Shown here: in pieces, positions 54,891 to 63,429 of the stretch
Layout: each line of letters begins with the position of its first letter
How positions within the stretch are numbered: position 1 is the first letter of the stretch
NCBI RefSeq assembly: GCF_900183575.1
Contig: NZ_FXUZ01000010.1
Location: 1 to 63,429 of the forward strand
Source of the DNA: Staphylococcus cornubiensis
GTDB lineage: Bacteria > Bacillota > Bacilli > Staphylococcales > Staphylococcaceae
Direction: 5' to 3'
Length of the DNA stretch: 63,429 bases
Notes under the pieces: generated by a model
Seen by the model: the letters and a program-made list of their open reading frames with translations, nothing else
What the model was told of the DNA's origin: nothing
Databases searched by the model: none
Program-made: the position numbers and the translations under genes

Positions 54891-55237
54891 TATATGGTAT
54901 AGGCATAGATTTAGTTGAAATAGCCCGAATTATGGAAACAGTACAACGTCAACCCCGCTTTCCAGAACGTATTTTATCAGAACAAGAACTTGAACGCTAT
55001 AGAGATTATACGACTGAACGACGCCGTATCGAATTTTTAGCTGGTCGATTTGCGGTGAAAGAGGCATTCAGTAAAGCGTTAGGCACAGGGATTGGTAAGG
55101 ACATTACATTCAAACAAATACATTGTGAAAATGATGCACTTGGCAAACCTACAATTCAAATGGAAGGCTATCGCGTACATGTTTCGATTACACATACAGA
55201 ACATTATGCAGTCGCACAAGTCATTTTAGAACAATAA
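54887..55237 (+). CDS. acpS: Holo-[acyl-carrier-protein] synthase
   Basis: This 116-residue phosphopantetheinyl transferase activates ACP for fatty acid synthesis. It opens [15 protein letters not shown] (Mg2+ ligand Asp8) and has [21 protein letters not shown] with the second metal Glu. The four-base overlap with the third PH gene shows coupling. Confidence 0.96.
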   Translation: MIYGIGIDLVEIARIMETVQRQPRFPERILSEQELERYRDYTTERRRIEFLAGRFAVKEAFSKALGTGIGKDITFKQIHCENDALGKPTIQMEGYRVHVSITHTEHYAVAQVILEQ

Positions 55238-55270
55238 CGGATGAATATAGATAGAGGAAGGATGACAATG

Positions 55271-56419
55271 ATGTCAGAAAAATATTATCGCACCACCACA
55301 ATGAACGTTAATTTAGATGCGATTACAGAAAATTATTATGCATTAACTAAATTACAACCAAACAAGACCATGATGCCGGTTGTTAAGGCGAATGCGTATG
55401 GGCTTGGAAGTATACAAATTGCGCAACATTTAAGTCAGTTAGGCGCTGAGTTTTTCTGTGTGGCGACTTTGGATGAAGCGATTGAATTAAGAATGCATGG
55501 GATTAAGGAGAAGATTTTGATTTTATCGAGTATTCCACCTGATGCCATTAATAAGGCGATTCAGCACCGTGTTGCAGTAACGGTTACTTCAAAAGCATGG
55601 TTAGAAGCAGCAATTGCTGAAATTGAAGAAGATAATGAAAAGACATTATGGTTACATATTAAAGTAGATACAGGGATGAATCGCTTAGGCGTGAAAGATA
55701 TAGAAGTGTATCATGAGATTATTGCATTAATACAATCTCAAGAAAATCTCGTATTTGAAGGGGCTTTTTCACATTTTCATTCAGCAGATGAAGAGAATGA
55801 CTCAGCCCATATACAATATGAACGCTTTGAAGAAATCATTGAAAGTACTGCACATCCTGCCTACATTCATATGCAAAATTCTGCAGGAACTTTACGTTTC
55901 AATCCGTCATTATGTAATGCTTTTAGACCAGGTATTGCAGTTTATGGCTACTATCCTTCAGCATTTATTGAAAGTATTGCGACTGCACAATTAACACCTG
56001 CTGTTCAACTTGTGACAGAAGTAATGGAAGTAAAGTCATTGTTAAAAGGTGAGTCGGTAGGTTATGGTCAAACATATACGGCACCTGAAGATATGGCGAT
56101 TGCTTTATTACCGATTGGCTATGCAGATGGTTATTTACGTTCGATGCAAGGTTCAAATGTCAGAATTGGAGAGGCTGAATGTGAGATTGTAGGACGCGTG
56201 AGTATGGATCGTACAGCAATTCGTGTACCTGCAACAGTTCGACCGGGTGATCAAGTGATTTTAATTGATGATCAAGCGCATACGTCACAGTCTGTAGAAA
56301 GTCTTGCAGCACAACAACAAACCATTAATTATGAAGTGTTATGTAATATTGGAAGAAGGGTGCCTCGCCTATATCATGCAGAAGAAATGGTCGAAATATC
56401 CAACGAATTGTTAAAATAG
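55271..56419 (+). CDS. alr: Alanine racemase
   Basis: This 382-residue PLP enzyme makes D-alanine for peptidoglycan and teichoic acids. PLP Lys39 is in VVKANAYGLGS; the barrel and the C-terminal domain with VSMDRTAIRVP are complete. Start ATG 55271 aligns with MSDKYYR of S. aureus; ATGs at 55268, 55262 and 55241 are also in frame. AGAGGAAGG precedes it. Confidence 0.96.
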   Translation: MSEKYYRTTTMNVNLDAITENYYALTKLQPNKTMMPVVKANAYGLGSIQIAQHLSQLGAEFFCVATLDEAIELRMHGIKEKILILSSIPPDAINKAIQHRVAVTVTSKAWLEAAIAEIEEDNEKTLWLHIKVDTGMNRLGVKDIEVYHEIIALIQSQENLVFEGAFSHFHSADEENDSAHIQYERFEEIIESTAHPAYIHMQNSAGTLRFNPSLCNAFRPGIAVYGYYPSAFIESIATAQLTPAVQLVTEVMEVKSLLKGESVGYGQTYTAPEDMAIALLPIGYADGYLRSMQGSNVRIGEAECEIVGRVSMDRTAIRVPATVRPGDQVILIDDQAHTSQSVESLAAQQQTINYEVLCNIGRRVPRLYHAEEMVEISNELLK

Positions 56420-56503
56420 TATGGTGATTCCTCCATATTTTTGTTAGAATGAACATAATAAAAGAATTTTTTAATGTGTTGTATTGATATGGAGGTCCTA
56501 TTT

Positions 56504-56674
56504 ATGTCAGCATTCAATCAAACAAGATTTAAAAATTTAGAACAGTCATTAAAAGAAGGTTATGTACAGATGGCAGATTTGAATCTCTCCCTAGCGACTG
56601 AAGCGTACTCAGTTGAATGTGAAGCTTGCGATTGTAACGAATCACACTTGACATCTGATTATAAGGAAGACTAA
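56504..56674 (+). CDS. mazE: Antitoxin MazE
   Basis: This 56-residue antitoxin neutralises Maz[21 protein letters not shown] matches S. aureus MazE, followed by the acidic Cys-containing tail [21 protein letters not shown] precedes ATG 56504. It directly abuts mazF (stop then ATG with no gap). Confidence 0.95.
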   Translation: MSAFNQTRFKNLEQSLKEGYVQMADLNLSLATEAYSVECEACDCNESHLTSDYKED

Positions 56675-57028
56675 ATGAAGCGCGGAGACGTCTATTTAGC
56701 AGATTTATCACCAGTACAGGGTTCTGAACAGGGGGGAGTAAGGCCCGTTGTCATTATTCAAAATGACACTGGAAATAAGTATAGTCCCACTGTGATTGTA
56801 GCCGCAATTACCGGTCGGATTAATAAGGCAAAGATACCAACGCATGTCGAAATCGAAAAAAATAAATATAAGCTCGATAAAGATTCTGTTATTTTACTAG
56901 AACAAATTCGGACAGTCGATAAGAAAAGATTGAAAGAAAAGTTAACGTTTTTGTCTGATAAGAAGATGAAAGAGGTTAACAATGCGATTGGTATTAGTTT
57001 AGGACTGCACATGAATCATCATAAATAG
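56675..57028 (+). CDS. mazF: mRNA interferase MazF
   Basis: This 117-residue toxin cleaves mRNA at UACAU-type sites in staphylococci. It opens [20 protein letters not shown] with the [11 protein letters not shown] catalytic-loop region. AAGGAAG lies in the mazE end. It heads the sigB region, as in S. aureus, where mazEF and sigB share transcripts. Confidence 0.96.
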   Translation: MKRGDVYLADLSPVQGSEQGGVRPVVIIQNDTGNKYSPTVIVAAITGRINKAKIPTHVEIEKNKYKLDKDSVILLEQIRTVDKKRLKEKLTFLSDKKMKEVNNAIGISLGLHMNHHK

Positions 57029-57057
57029 GCTTTAGGATAATGCTCCTAAAGCCTTTT
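57027..57057 (+). terminator. Weak terminator mazF / rsbU
   Basis: AGGCTTTAGGA (57027-57037) pairs exactly with TCCTAAAGCCT (57044-57054). Only four Ts follow, so partial readthrough into rsbU is likely. Confidence 0.75.
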
Positions 57058-57085
57058 ACAGTTTTTAGTGGAAGGAGAACGTTTA

Positions 57086-58090
57086 ATGACAAATCAGAAT
57101 GAATCGCGATACTTTCAACTTGTTGATCAATTTTTGAAAAGTGAAAGTAAATCAAATGTTCTAAATCAAGCGCATTCTTTTTCTGAAAATTTATCTGATG
57201 ATGCTTTATTACCAGAAGAATTTGTAGATATACATAGAAAATATGTCCAGATTCACGAATTGTCACGTGAAGATATGATAGCTATTTTAGATGTTCTAAG
57301 AGCGGTCATTGGTAGTTTTGGGTATGATTATGCCGACTATAAAGCATTAGTTGACCGTGTGGAAGTCCACGATAAAGAACTGGATGTTGCTTCACGTTTA
57401 CAACAAACGATGCTCAAAACGAACATCCCACAATTCGATAGCATTCAAATTGGAGTGATCTCTGTTGCTGCTCAGCATGTGAGTGGTGACTATTTCAACT
57501 TAATTGATCATAAAGATGGAACGATGAGTTTTGCGGTCGCGGACGTCATTGGTAAAGGCATTCCAGCTGCATTAGCCATGAGTATGATTAAGTTTGGGAT
57601 GGATTCTTATGGTCACTCTCAACTCCCTAACGATGGTTTGAAACGTTTAAATCGTGTAGTAGAAAAAAATATCAATCAAAATATGTTTGTGACGATGTTT
57701 TATGGACTTTATGAAGAGATTAACCATGTCCTATACTGTAGTTCAGCAGGGCATGAACCGGGTTATGTTTTTAGGGCAGAATCCGACACATTTGAAGAAA
57801 TTTCTGTTCGAGGTCGCGTATTAGGTGTAAGTCCGCATGTAAGGTATCAACAACAAGAAATTGCCATCAATATTGATGATATGATTATCGTTTTTACAGA
57901 TGGTGTGACCGAAATTCGAAAAGAAGATGGCGAATTTATTGACACTTGTTATTTACTTGATTTTATTCTTGCTTACAAACAATTACATCCACAAGATATC
58001 GTCCAACTATTGTATGAAGAATTACTGAGATTGCAAAAAACAGGAAAACGTGATGATTTAACCATTTTGATTATTAAGCGTTTGCATTAA
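57086..58090 (+). CDS. rsbU: SigB regulation phosphatase RsbU
   Basis: This 334-residue PP2C-type phosphatase dephosphorylates RsbV to activate SigB. An N-terminal helical domain (about 1-85) is followed by the phosphatase core (about 120-334) with VSGDYFNLIDHKDG, AVADVIGKGIPAA and FTDGVTEIRKEDGEF metal-site motifs. AAGGAG precedes ATG 57086. As in staphylococci, no RsbR/S/T stressosome genes are adjacent. Confidence 0.96.
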   Translation: MTNQNESRYFQLVDQFLKSESKSNVLNQAHSFSENLSDDALLPEEFVDIHRKYVQIHELSREDMIAILDVLRAVIGSFGYDYADYKALVDRVEVHDKELDVASRLQQTMLKTNIPQFDSIQIGVISVAAQHVSGDYFNLIDHKDGTMSFAVADVIGKGIPAALAMSMIKFGMDSYGHSQLPNDGLKRLNRVVEKNINQNMFVTMFYGLYEEINHVLYCSSAGHEPGYVFRAESDTFEEISVRGRVLGVSPHVRYQQQEIAINIDDMIIVFTDGVTEIRKEDGEFIDTCYLLDFILAYKQLHPQDIVQLLYEELLRLQKTGKRDDLTILIIKRLH

Positions 58091-58103
58091 AGTTGAAAAA
58101 TGA

Positions 58104-58129
58104 GATTAGTTATGTTGCGAAATGGGTAA
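58104..58129 (+). promoter_or_regulatory. Candidate SigB promoter of rsbV-rsbW-sigB
   Basis: GATTAG (58104-58109), a 14-base spacer and GGGTAA (58124-58129) resemble GTTTAA-N14-GGGTAT. The position 40 bases before rsbV matches the known autoregulated promoter in S. aureus. Confidence 0.6.
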
Positions 58130-58168
58130 ACTGAACAAGTAGAGAATAAAGTAGGAGTGTAATCAATA

Positions 58169-58495
58169 ATGAACCTTAATATAGAAACCGAAAAGCATGA
58201 AACACATTATGATGTCGCAGTAGCCGGTGAACTTGACGTTGCCACAGTTCCGGAACTTGAAAAAGTGCTCGTCCCTATACGCCAAGCAGGAACGCACGAT
58301 ATTTATGTTAATTTAGAAAAGTTAAACTATATGGATTCAACAGGTTTAGGGTTATTTGTAGGAACTTTAAAAGCATTAAATCAGCACGAGAAGCAATTAT
58401 TCATTTTAGGTGTGAATGATCGCATTAAACGTCTGTTTGAAATTACAGGCCTTAATGATTTGATGCATGTCAACGAAGGAACGGAGGTCGAATAA
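58169..58495 (+). CDS. rsbV: Anti-anti-sigma factor RsbV
   Basis: This 108-residue STAS-domain protein binds RsbW and frees SigB when unphosphorylated. The phosphorylated Ser is in KLNYMDSTGLGLFVG. GTAGGAGTG precedes the ATG. Confidence 0.97.
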   Translation: MNLNIETEKHETHYDVAVAGELDVATVPELEKVLVPIRQAGTHDIYVNLEKLNYMDSTGLGLFVGTLKALNQHEKQLFILGVNDRIKRLFEITGLNDLMHVNEGTEVE

Positions 58496-58498
58496 CTG

Positions 58499-58978
58499 AT
58501 GATGCAATCCAATGATTTCATTGAAATGCGGCTTCCTGCTTCTGCTGAGTATGTCAGCTTAATTCGTTTAACTTTATCAGGTGTTTTCACACGTGCTGGC
58601 GCGCATTATGATGACATTGAAGACGCTAAAATAGCAGTGAGTGAAGCGGTCACGAATGCTGTAAAACACGCTTACAAAGATAAAGAAGAAAAAGGCTACA
58701 TTCATGTTTGTTTTGAAATCGCATCAGATCGAATCAAAATTGTAGTATCTGACCAAGGCGATAGCTTTAATTATCAAGAAACAAAACAAAACCTAGGCCC
58801 TTATCAAGAAAATGAAAGTATCGATTTCTTGAGAGAAGGTGGACTCGGTTTATTCTTAATCGAATCATTAATGGATGAGGTAACGGTCGATAAAGAGACA
58901 GGTGTTACAATTAGTATGATTAAGTATATCAAAAAAGAGCAGGTGCGAAATAATGACGAAAGAGTCGAAATCAGCTAG
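58499..58978 (+). CDS. rsbW: Anti-sigma factor and kinase RsbW
   Basis: This 159-residue GHKL kinase sequesters SigB and phosphorylates RsbV. The N-box [16 protein letters not shown] and the G1 region [10 protein letters not shown] are present, with [20 protein letters not shown] precedes two adjacent ATGs (58499 and 58502). It overlaps sigB by 26 bases. Confidence 0.96.
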   Translation: MMQSNDFIEMRLPASAEYVSLIRLTLSGVFTRAGAHYDDIEDAKIAVSEAVTNAVKHAYKDKEEKGYIHVCFEIASDRIKIVVSDQGDSFNYQETKQNLGPYQENESIDFLREGGLGLFLIESLMDEVTVDKETGVTISMIKYIKKEQVRNNDERVEIS

Positions 58979-59723
58979 TGCTGTTTCACCTGAACAAATC
59001 AACCAATGGATTCAAGCATATCAGACTCATGAGGATCATGATGCACAAGAAAAACTTGTAAAGCATTATGAGAAGCTGATTGAATCCTTAGCTTATAAAT
59101 ACTCAAAAGGTCAATCACATCACGAAGATTTAGTACAGGTTGGTATGGTAGGACTGATTGGTGCGATTAATCGATTTGATTTATCATTTGATAGAAAATT
59201 CGAAGCGTTTTTAGTCCCCACTGTTATAGGTGAAATCAAGCGCTATTTACGGGATAAAACATGGAGTGTTCATGTACCTCGTAGAATTAAAGAAATAGGA
59301 CCAAGAATCAAAAAAGTGAGCGATGAGCTAACAAATGAATTAGAGCGTTCACCTTCAATTAGTGAGATTGCAGAACGTCTAGAAGTTTCAGATGAAGATG
59401 TTTTAGAAGCGATGGAGATGGGGCAAAGTTACAATGCTTTAAGTGTGGACCATTCCATCGAAGCGGACAAAGACGGATCTACAGTGACACTATTAGATAT
59501 CATGGGTCAACAAGATGATAATTATGAGCTGACTGAGAAGCGGATGATTTTAGAACGTATACTTCCTATTTTAACCGATCGTGAAAGAGAGATTATTCAA
59601 TGCACGTTTATTGATGGTCTGAGTCAAAAAGAGACGGGGGAACGTATTGGATTAAGTCAGATGCATGTCTCTCGATTACAAAGAACAGCCATTAAGAAAT
59701 TGCAAGAGGCTGCGAGAAAATAG
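58953..59723 (+). CDS. sigB: RNA polymerase sigma factor SigB
   Basis: This 256-residue alternative sigma factor directs the general stress response. Region 2 holds [18 protein letters not shown] and the -10 recognition helix; region 4 ends with [29 protein letters not shown]. Start ATG 58953 lies in rsbW after CAGGTG. SigB-type promoters upstream of aldA and rsbV lie in this same window. Confidence 0.97.
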   Translation: MTKESKSASAVSPEQINQWIQAYQTHEDHDAQEKLVKHYEKLIESLAYKYSKGQSHHEDLVQVGMVGLIGAINRFDLSFDRKFEAFLVPTVIGEIKRYLRDKTWSVHVPRRIKEIGPRIKKVSDELTNELERSPSISEIAERLEVSDEDVLEAMEMGQSYNALSVDHSIEADKDGSTVTLLDIMGQQDDNYELTEKRMILERILPILTDREREIIQCTFIDGLSQKETGERIGLSQMHVSRLQRTAIKKLQEAARK

Positions 59724-59731
59724 AGGTTTGA

Positions 59732-59769
59732 TAAAAGGATTGGGATGTGATGTTCCGGTCCTTTTTTTG
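59732..59769 (+). terminator. sigB terminator
   Basis: AAAAGGATTGGGA pairs with TTCCGGTCCTTTT (several G-U pairs), followed by Ts. It is of the GGGA-hairpin type seen elsewhere in the window. The rest of the gap to 60134 holds element copy 3 and no gene. Confidence 0.75.
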
Positions 59770-59807
59770 TGTTTTTAGCATAATGATTGACACAAAGCAA
59801 CCTACAA

Positions 59808-59947
59808 GATTGCTAGGCCACACTGCGCGTTCCCAGGGGACTTGCCTCAACTAAATTTGGCTTAATTGGAGTGCATACTTGATGGAAGCCAAATTGGATT
59901 TTCGGCTGCGTCTGATCCCTTGGGAGTCTTGTATGGCCTTTGCAATC
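59808..59947 (-). repeat. 140-bp structured intergenic element, copy 3
   Basis: On the minus strand it starts GATTGCAAAGGCC and ends GGCCTAGCAATC: terminal arms pair well. The central hairpin is AATTTGGCTT with AAGCCAAATT. The blocks GGGATCAGACGCAGCCGAAA and TTAGTTGAGGCAAGTCCCCT are identical to copy 2, while the hairpin arms differ. Confidence 0.8.
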
Positions 59948-60134
59948 TGTGGTGTTGAGTTAAACATTTCGAGGAACAGCCCAATTCTTTTATTTTTGGT
60001 GTGGGGATAAGGGTAGATGAGAACTGTGGGTTGAATTCGACAATATTGAAAAGGAAGCTTTGTTTCTCACTGACATTCGATGATACATACATGTTAAAAT
60101 AGATAAGAAACGATTGAGAAAGCGGTGAATATTT

Positions 60135-62285
60135 TTGGCAAATCATTTTGTACAAGCAATACATAAACAATATCAGTATCCAGTTCAACATATTGAGGCG
60201 GTTCTGAAATTATTAGAAGAAAAAAACACTGTACCTTTTATTGCGCGTTATCGTAAAGAAGTGACAGGTGGATTAGATGAAGTTGAAATTAAACAAATTG
60301 CTGATGAATATCACTATATGGAACAGTTGCAAAAGCGAAAAGATGAAGTGATACATAGCATTGAACAACAAGGTTTATTAACGGATGAACTGCGTCAAGA
60401 GATTCAACAGCAAACGAAATTACAACGTGTGGAAGATTTGTATCGTCCATATAAGCAAAAGAAAAAAACACGTGCGACAGAGGCAAAACGTAAAGGACTT
60501 GAGCCTCTAGCAGAATGGATTTATCGTCAAAATTTAGATGGTGATATAGAGGAGAAAGCACAGGCATTTTTAACTGAAGAAGTCACAACAACGGAAGATG
60601 CGATTCAAGGGTCACAAGACATTATTGCTGAGAAAATTGCAGATCATCCGCAATATCGCAAACAGATTTTAAAATTAACACAAAAAGAAGGCTTGATTAC
60701 AGCACAGAAAAAGAAAAATGCAGAAGACGAAAAAGCTGTTTTTGAAATGTACTATGATTATCAAGAGCCCGTGCGTTCTGTTGCGAATCATCGAATTTTA
60801 GCGATGAATCGTGGTGAAAATGAAAAAGTACTACAAGTGAAAATTGAGATGGACAAGTCTACTTTGGCACAAAACATTAAAAATCGTGAAGTTAAAGGCC
60901 AAAATGCGCTGTCTACACTTGTGGGAGAAGCGATTGACGATGCGATGAAACGTTTGATTTATCCGTCAATTGAACGAGAAATTAGAACAGATTTGACTGA
61001 ACGCGCTGAAACACAAGCGATTACATTGTTTAGTGAAAACTTGAAAAATCTGTTATTGCAGCCGCCATTAAAAGGGAAACAAATTTTAGGTGTGGACCCA
61101 GCTTTTCGTACTGGATGTAAACTCGCAGTCATTAATCCGTATGGCACATTTATTGAAAAGTCTGTAATGTATCCACATCCACCAGTTTCTAAAGTAGCGG
61201 AAGCTGAAAAAATATTCTTAAAAATGGTGAAAGATTTTGACATTAACTTAATTGCGATAGGAAATGGAACAGCGAGTCGCGAAACAGAACAATTTGTAGC
61301 GCGCATGATTCAAGAACATCAACTCGATGTCCAGTATATTATTGTGAACGAAGCAGGGGCATCAGTGTATTCAGCTTCAGAAATCGCACGTGCTGAATTC
61401 CCTGATTTTCAAGTAGAAGAGCGTAGTGCTGTATCAATAGGGAGACGTGTACAAGATCCATTAAGCGAACTTGTTAAAATCGATCCTAAGTCAATAGGTG
61501 TCGGACAATATCAACATGATGTGAACCAAAAAGCGTTAGATGCGGCACTTGACTTTGTAGTAGAAACAGCCGTTAACCAGGTTGGTGTTGATGTCAATAC
61601 AGCGTCAAGTACATTGTTACAACATGTATCAGGATTATCTCGTCAAATTGCTGATAACATTGTGTTATATCGTGAAGAAAATGGGGCGATCAAGCATCAT
61701 CGCGAGTTGAATAAAGTGAAACGTTTAGGTGCAAAGACGTTTGAACAAAGTATCGGATTTTTACGTATTGTAAACGGAAAAGAACCTTTAGACAATACTG
61801 CAATTCACCCAGAAAGTTATCAAGCGACATATCAATTATTGGAACGCTTGGGGCTTAAAATTTCAGATATTGGTACGCCCGTTGCAGCTAAAACTTTATC
61901 GACATTGGATATAGAAGCATATGCAAAATCATTAAATGTTGGCGTACCAACGTTAGAAGATATTGTGAAGTCATTGATTGCACCGAATCGTGATCCTCGT
62001 GATGATTATGAGACGCCTGAATTAAAATCGGATGTATTATCAATTGAGGATTTATCAAAAGGGATGAAACTGAATGGAACAGTACGTAATGTTGTCGATT
62101 TCGGTGCCTTTGTCGATATTGGTATTAAACAAGATGGTTTGGTACACATTTCAAAACTCACTAAGAAGTTTGTTAAACACCCAATGGACATCGTTAGTGT
62201 TGGTGATATTGTAGAAGTGTGGATTGAAAATATAGATGAGCATAAAGGAAAAGTTGCATTGACAATGATTGATCCGAATGAATAA
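60135..62285 (+). CDS. tex: Tex-family RNA-binding transcription accessory protein
   Basis: This 716-residue protein has a helical N-terminal HTH region, a YqgF-like nuclease fold (LGVDPAFRTGCKLAVINPYG, IGNGTASRETEQF), helix-hairpin-helix motifs (VGVDVNTASSTLLQHVSGLS) and a C-terminal S1 domain (about 645-712, VRNVVDFGAFVDIGIKQDGLVHIS). The start is TTG at 60135, giving MANHFVQAI, with AAAGCGGTGA upstream. It acts in transcription and translation in relatives; the exact role is unclear. Confidence 0.93.
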   Translation: MANHFVQAIHKQYQYPVQHIEAVLKLLEEKNTVPFIARYRKEVTGGLDEVEIKQIADEYHYMEQLQKRKDEVIHSIEQQGLLTDELRQEIQQQTKLQRVEDLYRPYKQKKKTRATEAKRKGLEPLAEWIYRQNLDGDIEEKAQAFLTEEVTTTEDAIQGSQDIIAEKIADHPQYRKQILKLTQKEGLITAQKKKNAEDEKAVFEMYYDYQEPVRSVANHRILAMNRGENEKVLQVKIEMDKSTLAQNIKNREVKGQNALSTLVGEAIDDAMKRLIYPSIEREIRTDLTERAETQAITLFSENLKNLLLQPPLKGKQILGVDPAFRTGCKLAVINPYGTFIEKSVMYPHPPVSKVAEAEKIFLKMVKDFDINLIAIGNGTASRETEQFVARMIQEHQLDVQYIIVNEAGASVYSASEIARAEFPDFQVEERSAVSIGRRVQDPLSELVKIDPKSIGVGQYQHDVNQKALDAALDFVVETAVNQVGVDVNTASSTLLQHVSGLSRQIADNIVLYREENGAIKHHRELNKVKRLGAKTFEQSIGFLRIVNGKEPLDNTAIHPESYQATYQLLERLGLKISDIGTPVAAKTLSTLDIEAYAKSLNVGVPTLEDIVKSLIAPNRDPRDDYETPELKSDVLSIEDLSKGMKLNGTVRNVVDFGAFVDIGIKQDGLVHISKLTKKFVKHPMDIVSVGDIVEVWIENIDEHKGKVALTMIDPNE

Positions 62286-62730
62286 TCAAGCTTTACAACA
62301 ATTAACTGAGCAAATTGCAATAAAGGATTTTGGTGTCCCATTTAAACACCGTATTTATTTTAATCGGCGGTTACGTACAACTGGTGGACGTTATATGCTA
62401 AGGTCACACGATATTGAAATCAACCCTAAACAATATGAACATTTTGGAGAAGAAGCGTTAATTCAAATTATTAAGCATGAATTATGTCATTACTTCTTAC
62501 ATTTGAGTGGAAGAGGACATCAACATAAAGATAGAGATTTTAAACTATTGGCGAAAAAGGTGGGCGCACCTAGATTTTGTCAACCGACAGAAAGTTATGC
62601 TTCAAGAGCGAATTATGAGTATCAATGTTGTTCGTGTAAAACGTCTTTTATTCGGATTAGAAAAGTTGATGTTACTAAAATGCGTTGTGGCAGGTGCGGT
62701 GGACGCCTTCAGTTAAAAAGACACTTATAA
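62278..62730 (+). CDS. SprT-like zinc metallopeptidase-fold protein
   Basis: This 150-residue protein has the HELCH zinc motif at residues 67-71 (IIKHELCHYFLHL) and a C-terminal zinc ribbon (CCSCKTSF and RCGRCGGRL). It resembles B. subtilis YdcK and eukaryotic Spartan-type proteases; activity on DNA-protein crosslinks is inference. ATG 62278 overlaps the tex end by eight bases, suggesting coupling. Confidence 0.9.
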   Translation: MNNQALQQLTEQIAIKDFGVPFKHRIYFNRRLRTTGGRYMLRSHDIEINPKQYEHFGEEALIQIIKHELCHYFLHLSGRGHQHKDRDFKLLAKKVGAPRFCQPTESYASRANYEYQCCSCKTSFIRIRKVDVTKMRCGRCGGRLQLKRHL

Positions 62731-62787
62731 TAAAGGAGACACTATACGTTGACAGTTAAAAGTGAGCGATAGTGTCCTTTTATTTTT
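62731..62787 (+). terminator. sprT terminator
   Basis: AAAGGAGACACTAT pairs with ATAGTGTCCTTT with one bulge, followed by TATTTTT. Confidence 0.8.
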
Positions 62788-62882
62788 ATGAATTGTAAAA
62801 AGAGGTTTTGTAACGTATAAGCAATCATTTATGCGCATCATGTCGACATCAAAATAAATGCAAAAAAATAAGGGATTTTGTA

Positions 62883-62911
62883 TTGACTTTATCCTGGTAA
62901 CTTATTATAAT
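62883..62911 (+). promoter_or_regulatory. tRNA/rRNA operon promoter P1
   Basis: TTGACT (62883-62888), a 17-base spacer and a consensus TATAAT (62906-62911). Confidence 0.8.
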
Positions 62912-62954
62912 AACAAAGTCGTCAAAAAAAGTGACAAACAAAACAAGATTGTGT

Positions 62955-62983
62955 TTGACATTGATGGCGGAATGTTGTATTCT
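62955..62983 (+). promoter_or_regulatory. tRNA/rRNA operon promoter P2
   Basis: Consensus TTGACA (62955-62960), a 17-base spacer and TATTCT (62978-62983). Confidence 0.7.
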
Positions 62984-63050
62984 AAAATACGTCGCAAAAA
63001 TGATATTGTTAAAGACAGATTACAAACATTAAAAAAATATTAAAAAAGTG

Positions 63051-63079
63051 TTGACAATACAAACACCATATAATATAAT
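63051..63079 (+). promoter_or_regulatory. tRNA/rRNA operon promoter P3
   Basis: Full consensus TTGACA (63051-63056), a 17-base spacer and TATAAT (63074-63079), 37 bases before tRNA-Leu. Confidence 0.9.
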
Positions 63080-63115
63080 AAATATCGTTCTGAAAAAACA
63101 TTACGTCTTATCCAA

Positions 63116-63198
<83 letters not shown>

Positions 63199-63217
63199 TC
63201 AACCAATAATTAAATAA

Positions 63218-63291
63218 GCGGGTGTAGTTTAATGGCAAAACCTCAGCCTTCCAAGCTGATGTTGTGAGTTCGATTCTCATCACCCGCTCCA
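63218..63291 (+). tRNA. tRNA-Gly (TCC)
   Basis: This 74-base tRNA has acceptor GCGGGTG / CACCCGC, anticodon stem TCAGC/GCTGA with loop CTTCCAA (anticodon TCC), T-loop GTTCGATTC and an encoded CCA. Confidence 0.97.
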
Positions 63292-63429
63292 TGAATTAAA
63301 TTGAAATGAACATTGAAAACTGAATGACAATATGTCAACGTTAATTCCGATAATTTGAGTACTTCAAAAGTACTTTCAAGAGTGATTGACTTAAACAATC
63401 AACGAGCTATATCAAGCTTACTTCTTTTA
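63292..63429 (+). other. rRNA operon leader (16S rRNA lies just beyond the window)
   Basis: TGAACATTGAAAACTGAATG and the closing ATCAAGCTTACTTCTTTTA resemble the leader and spacer sequences just before staphylococcal 16S rRNA. A small hairpin AGTACTT-CAA-AAGTACT (about 63359-63375) and the inverted pair TGATTG/CAATCA may be processing or antitermination signals. The mature 16S start is not reached. Confidence 0.8.

Noticed and set aside
59862..60191. 109-codon minus-strand frame before tex
   Set aside because: It overlaps element copy 3 and the start of tex and has no ribosome site. Part of its product resembles that of the frame at 44918-45229 only because both contain the repeat.
62858..63043. 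61-codon frame before tRNA-Leu
   Set aside because: It contains two of the three predicted promoters, has no ribosome site and its composition is Lys/Asp/Asn-rich by base bias. It is more likely non-coding leader DNA.

Overview
The window is a stretch of Staphylococcus core chromosome. The evidence is low-GC codon use, AGGAGG-type ribosome sites and near-identical proteins at staphylococcal landmark loci: rpoE-pyrG, fbaA-murZ, rho-rpmE2-tdk-prfA-prmC, glyA-upp-mnaA-atp, fabZ-thi-yidC, csoR, ddl-murF-cshA, acpS-alr-mazEF-rsbUVW-sigB-tex-sprT and a tRNA/rRNA operon. Protein identity to remembered S. aureus sequences is well below species level. A coagulase-positive or animal-associated species such as the S. 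intermedius group is possible, but that is inference. No phage, transposase, CRISPR array or acquired resistance island is visible.

Layout. 1-8.3 kb: a BCCT osmolyte transporter (minus strand), a tandem GNAT protein, RNA polymerase delta, CTP synthase with a CTP-sensing leader, a long intergenic region with repeats, and the glycerol-3-phosphate transporter GlpT. 8.4-15.7 kb: DUF2529, aldolase, MurZ, an HxlR regulator, the aldehyde dehydrogenase AldA with a SigB-type promoter, Rho and L31. 16-24 kb: Tdk, RF1 and its methylase PrmC, threonylcarbamoyl-AMP synthase, a low-molecular-weight phosphatase, YwlG, GlyA, Upp and UDP-GlcNAc epimerase. 24-31 kb: the complete F1Fo ATP synthase operon atpIBEFHAGDC. 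31.5-34.9 kb: DUF1146, MurA, an EpuA-like protein, FabZ, YwpF and a short SSB that appears to start at an AUU codon. 35.3-39.4 kb: a TPP riboswitch, tenA-thiD-thiM-thiE and the lipoprotein insertase YidC. 39.4-45 kb: an HD hydrolase and cardiolipin synthase (minus strand), then the copper locus csoR-csoZ-copZ-copA with two matching CsoR operators. 45-46.5 kb: repeats and an LPAAG cell-wall-anchored protein. 46.5-56.4 kb: RodA, Ddl, MurF, CshA, three bacterial-PH-domain membrane proteins, AcpS and Alr. 56.5-62.7 kb: MazEF, RsbU-RsbV-RsbW-SigB, Tex and SprT-like. The window ends with three stacked promoters, tRNA-Leu, tRNA-Gly and the leader of an rRNA operon, just short of 16S rRNA.

Functionally the region is dominated by cell-envelope synthesis (two MurA paralogues, MurF, Ddl, Alr, RodA, MnaA, Cls, YidC, FabZ), energy production, and stress control (SigB partner-switching, copper homeostasis, MazEF).

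The strongest unexplained signal is a family of intergenic elements of about 140 bp, at 6251-6390, 45089-45227 and 59808-59947. They share conserved blocks and GATTGC/CAATC ends. Their central hairpin changes sequence from copy to copy but stays complementary, so it behaves either as a structured RNA or as a very small non-autonomous mobile element.
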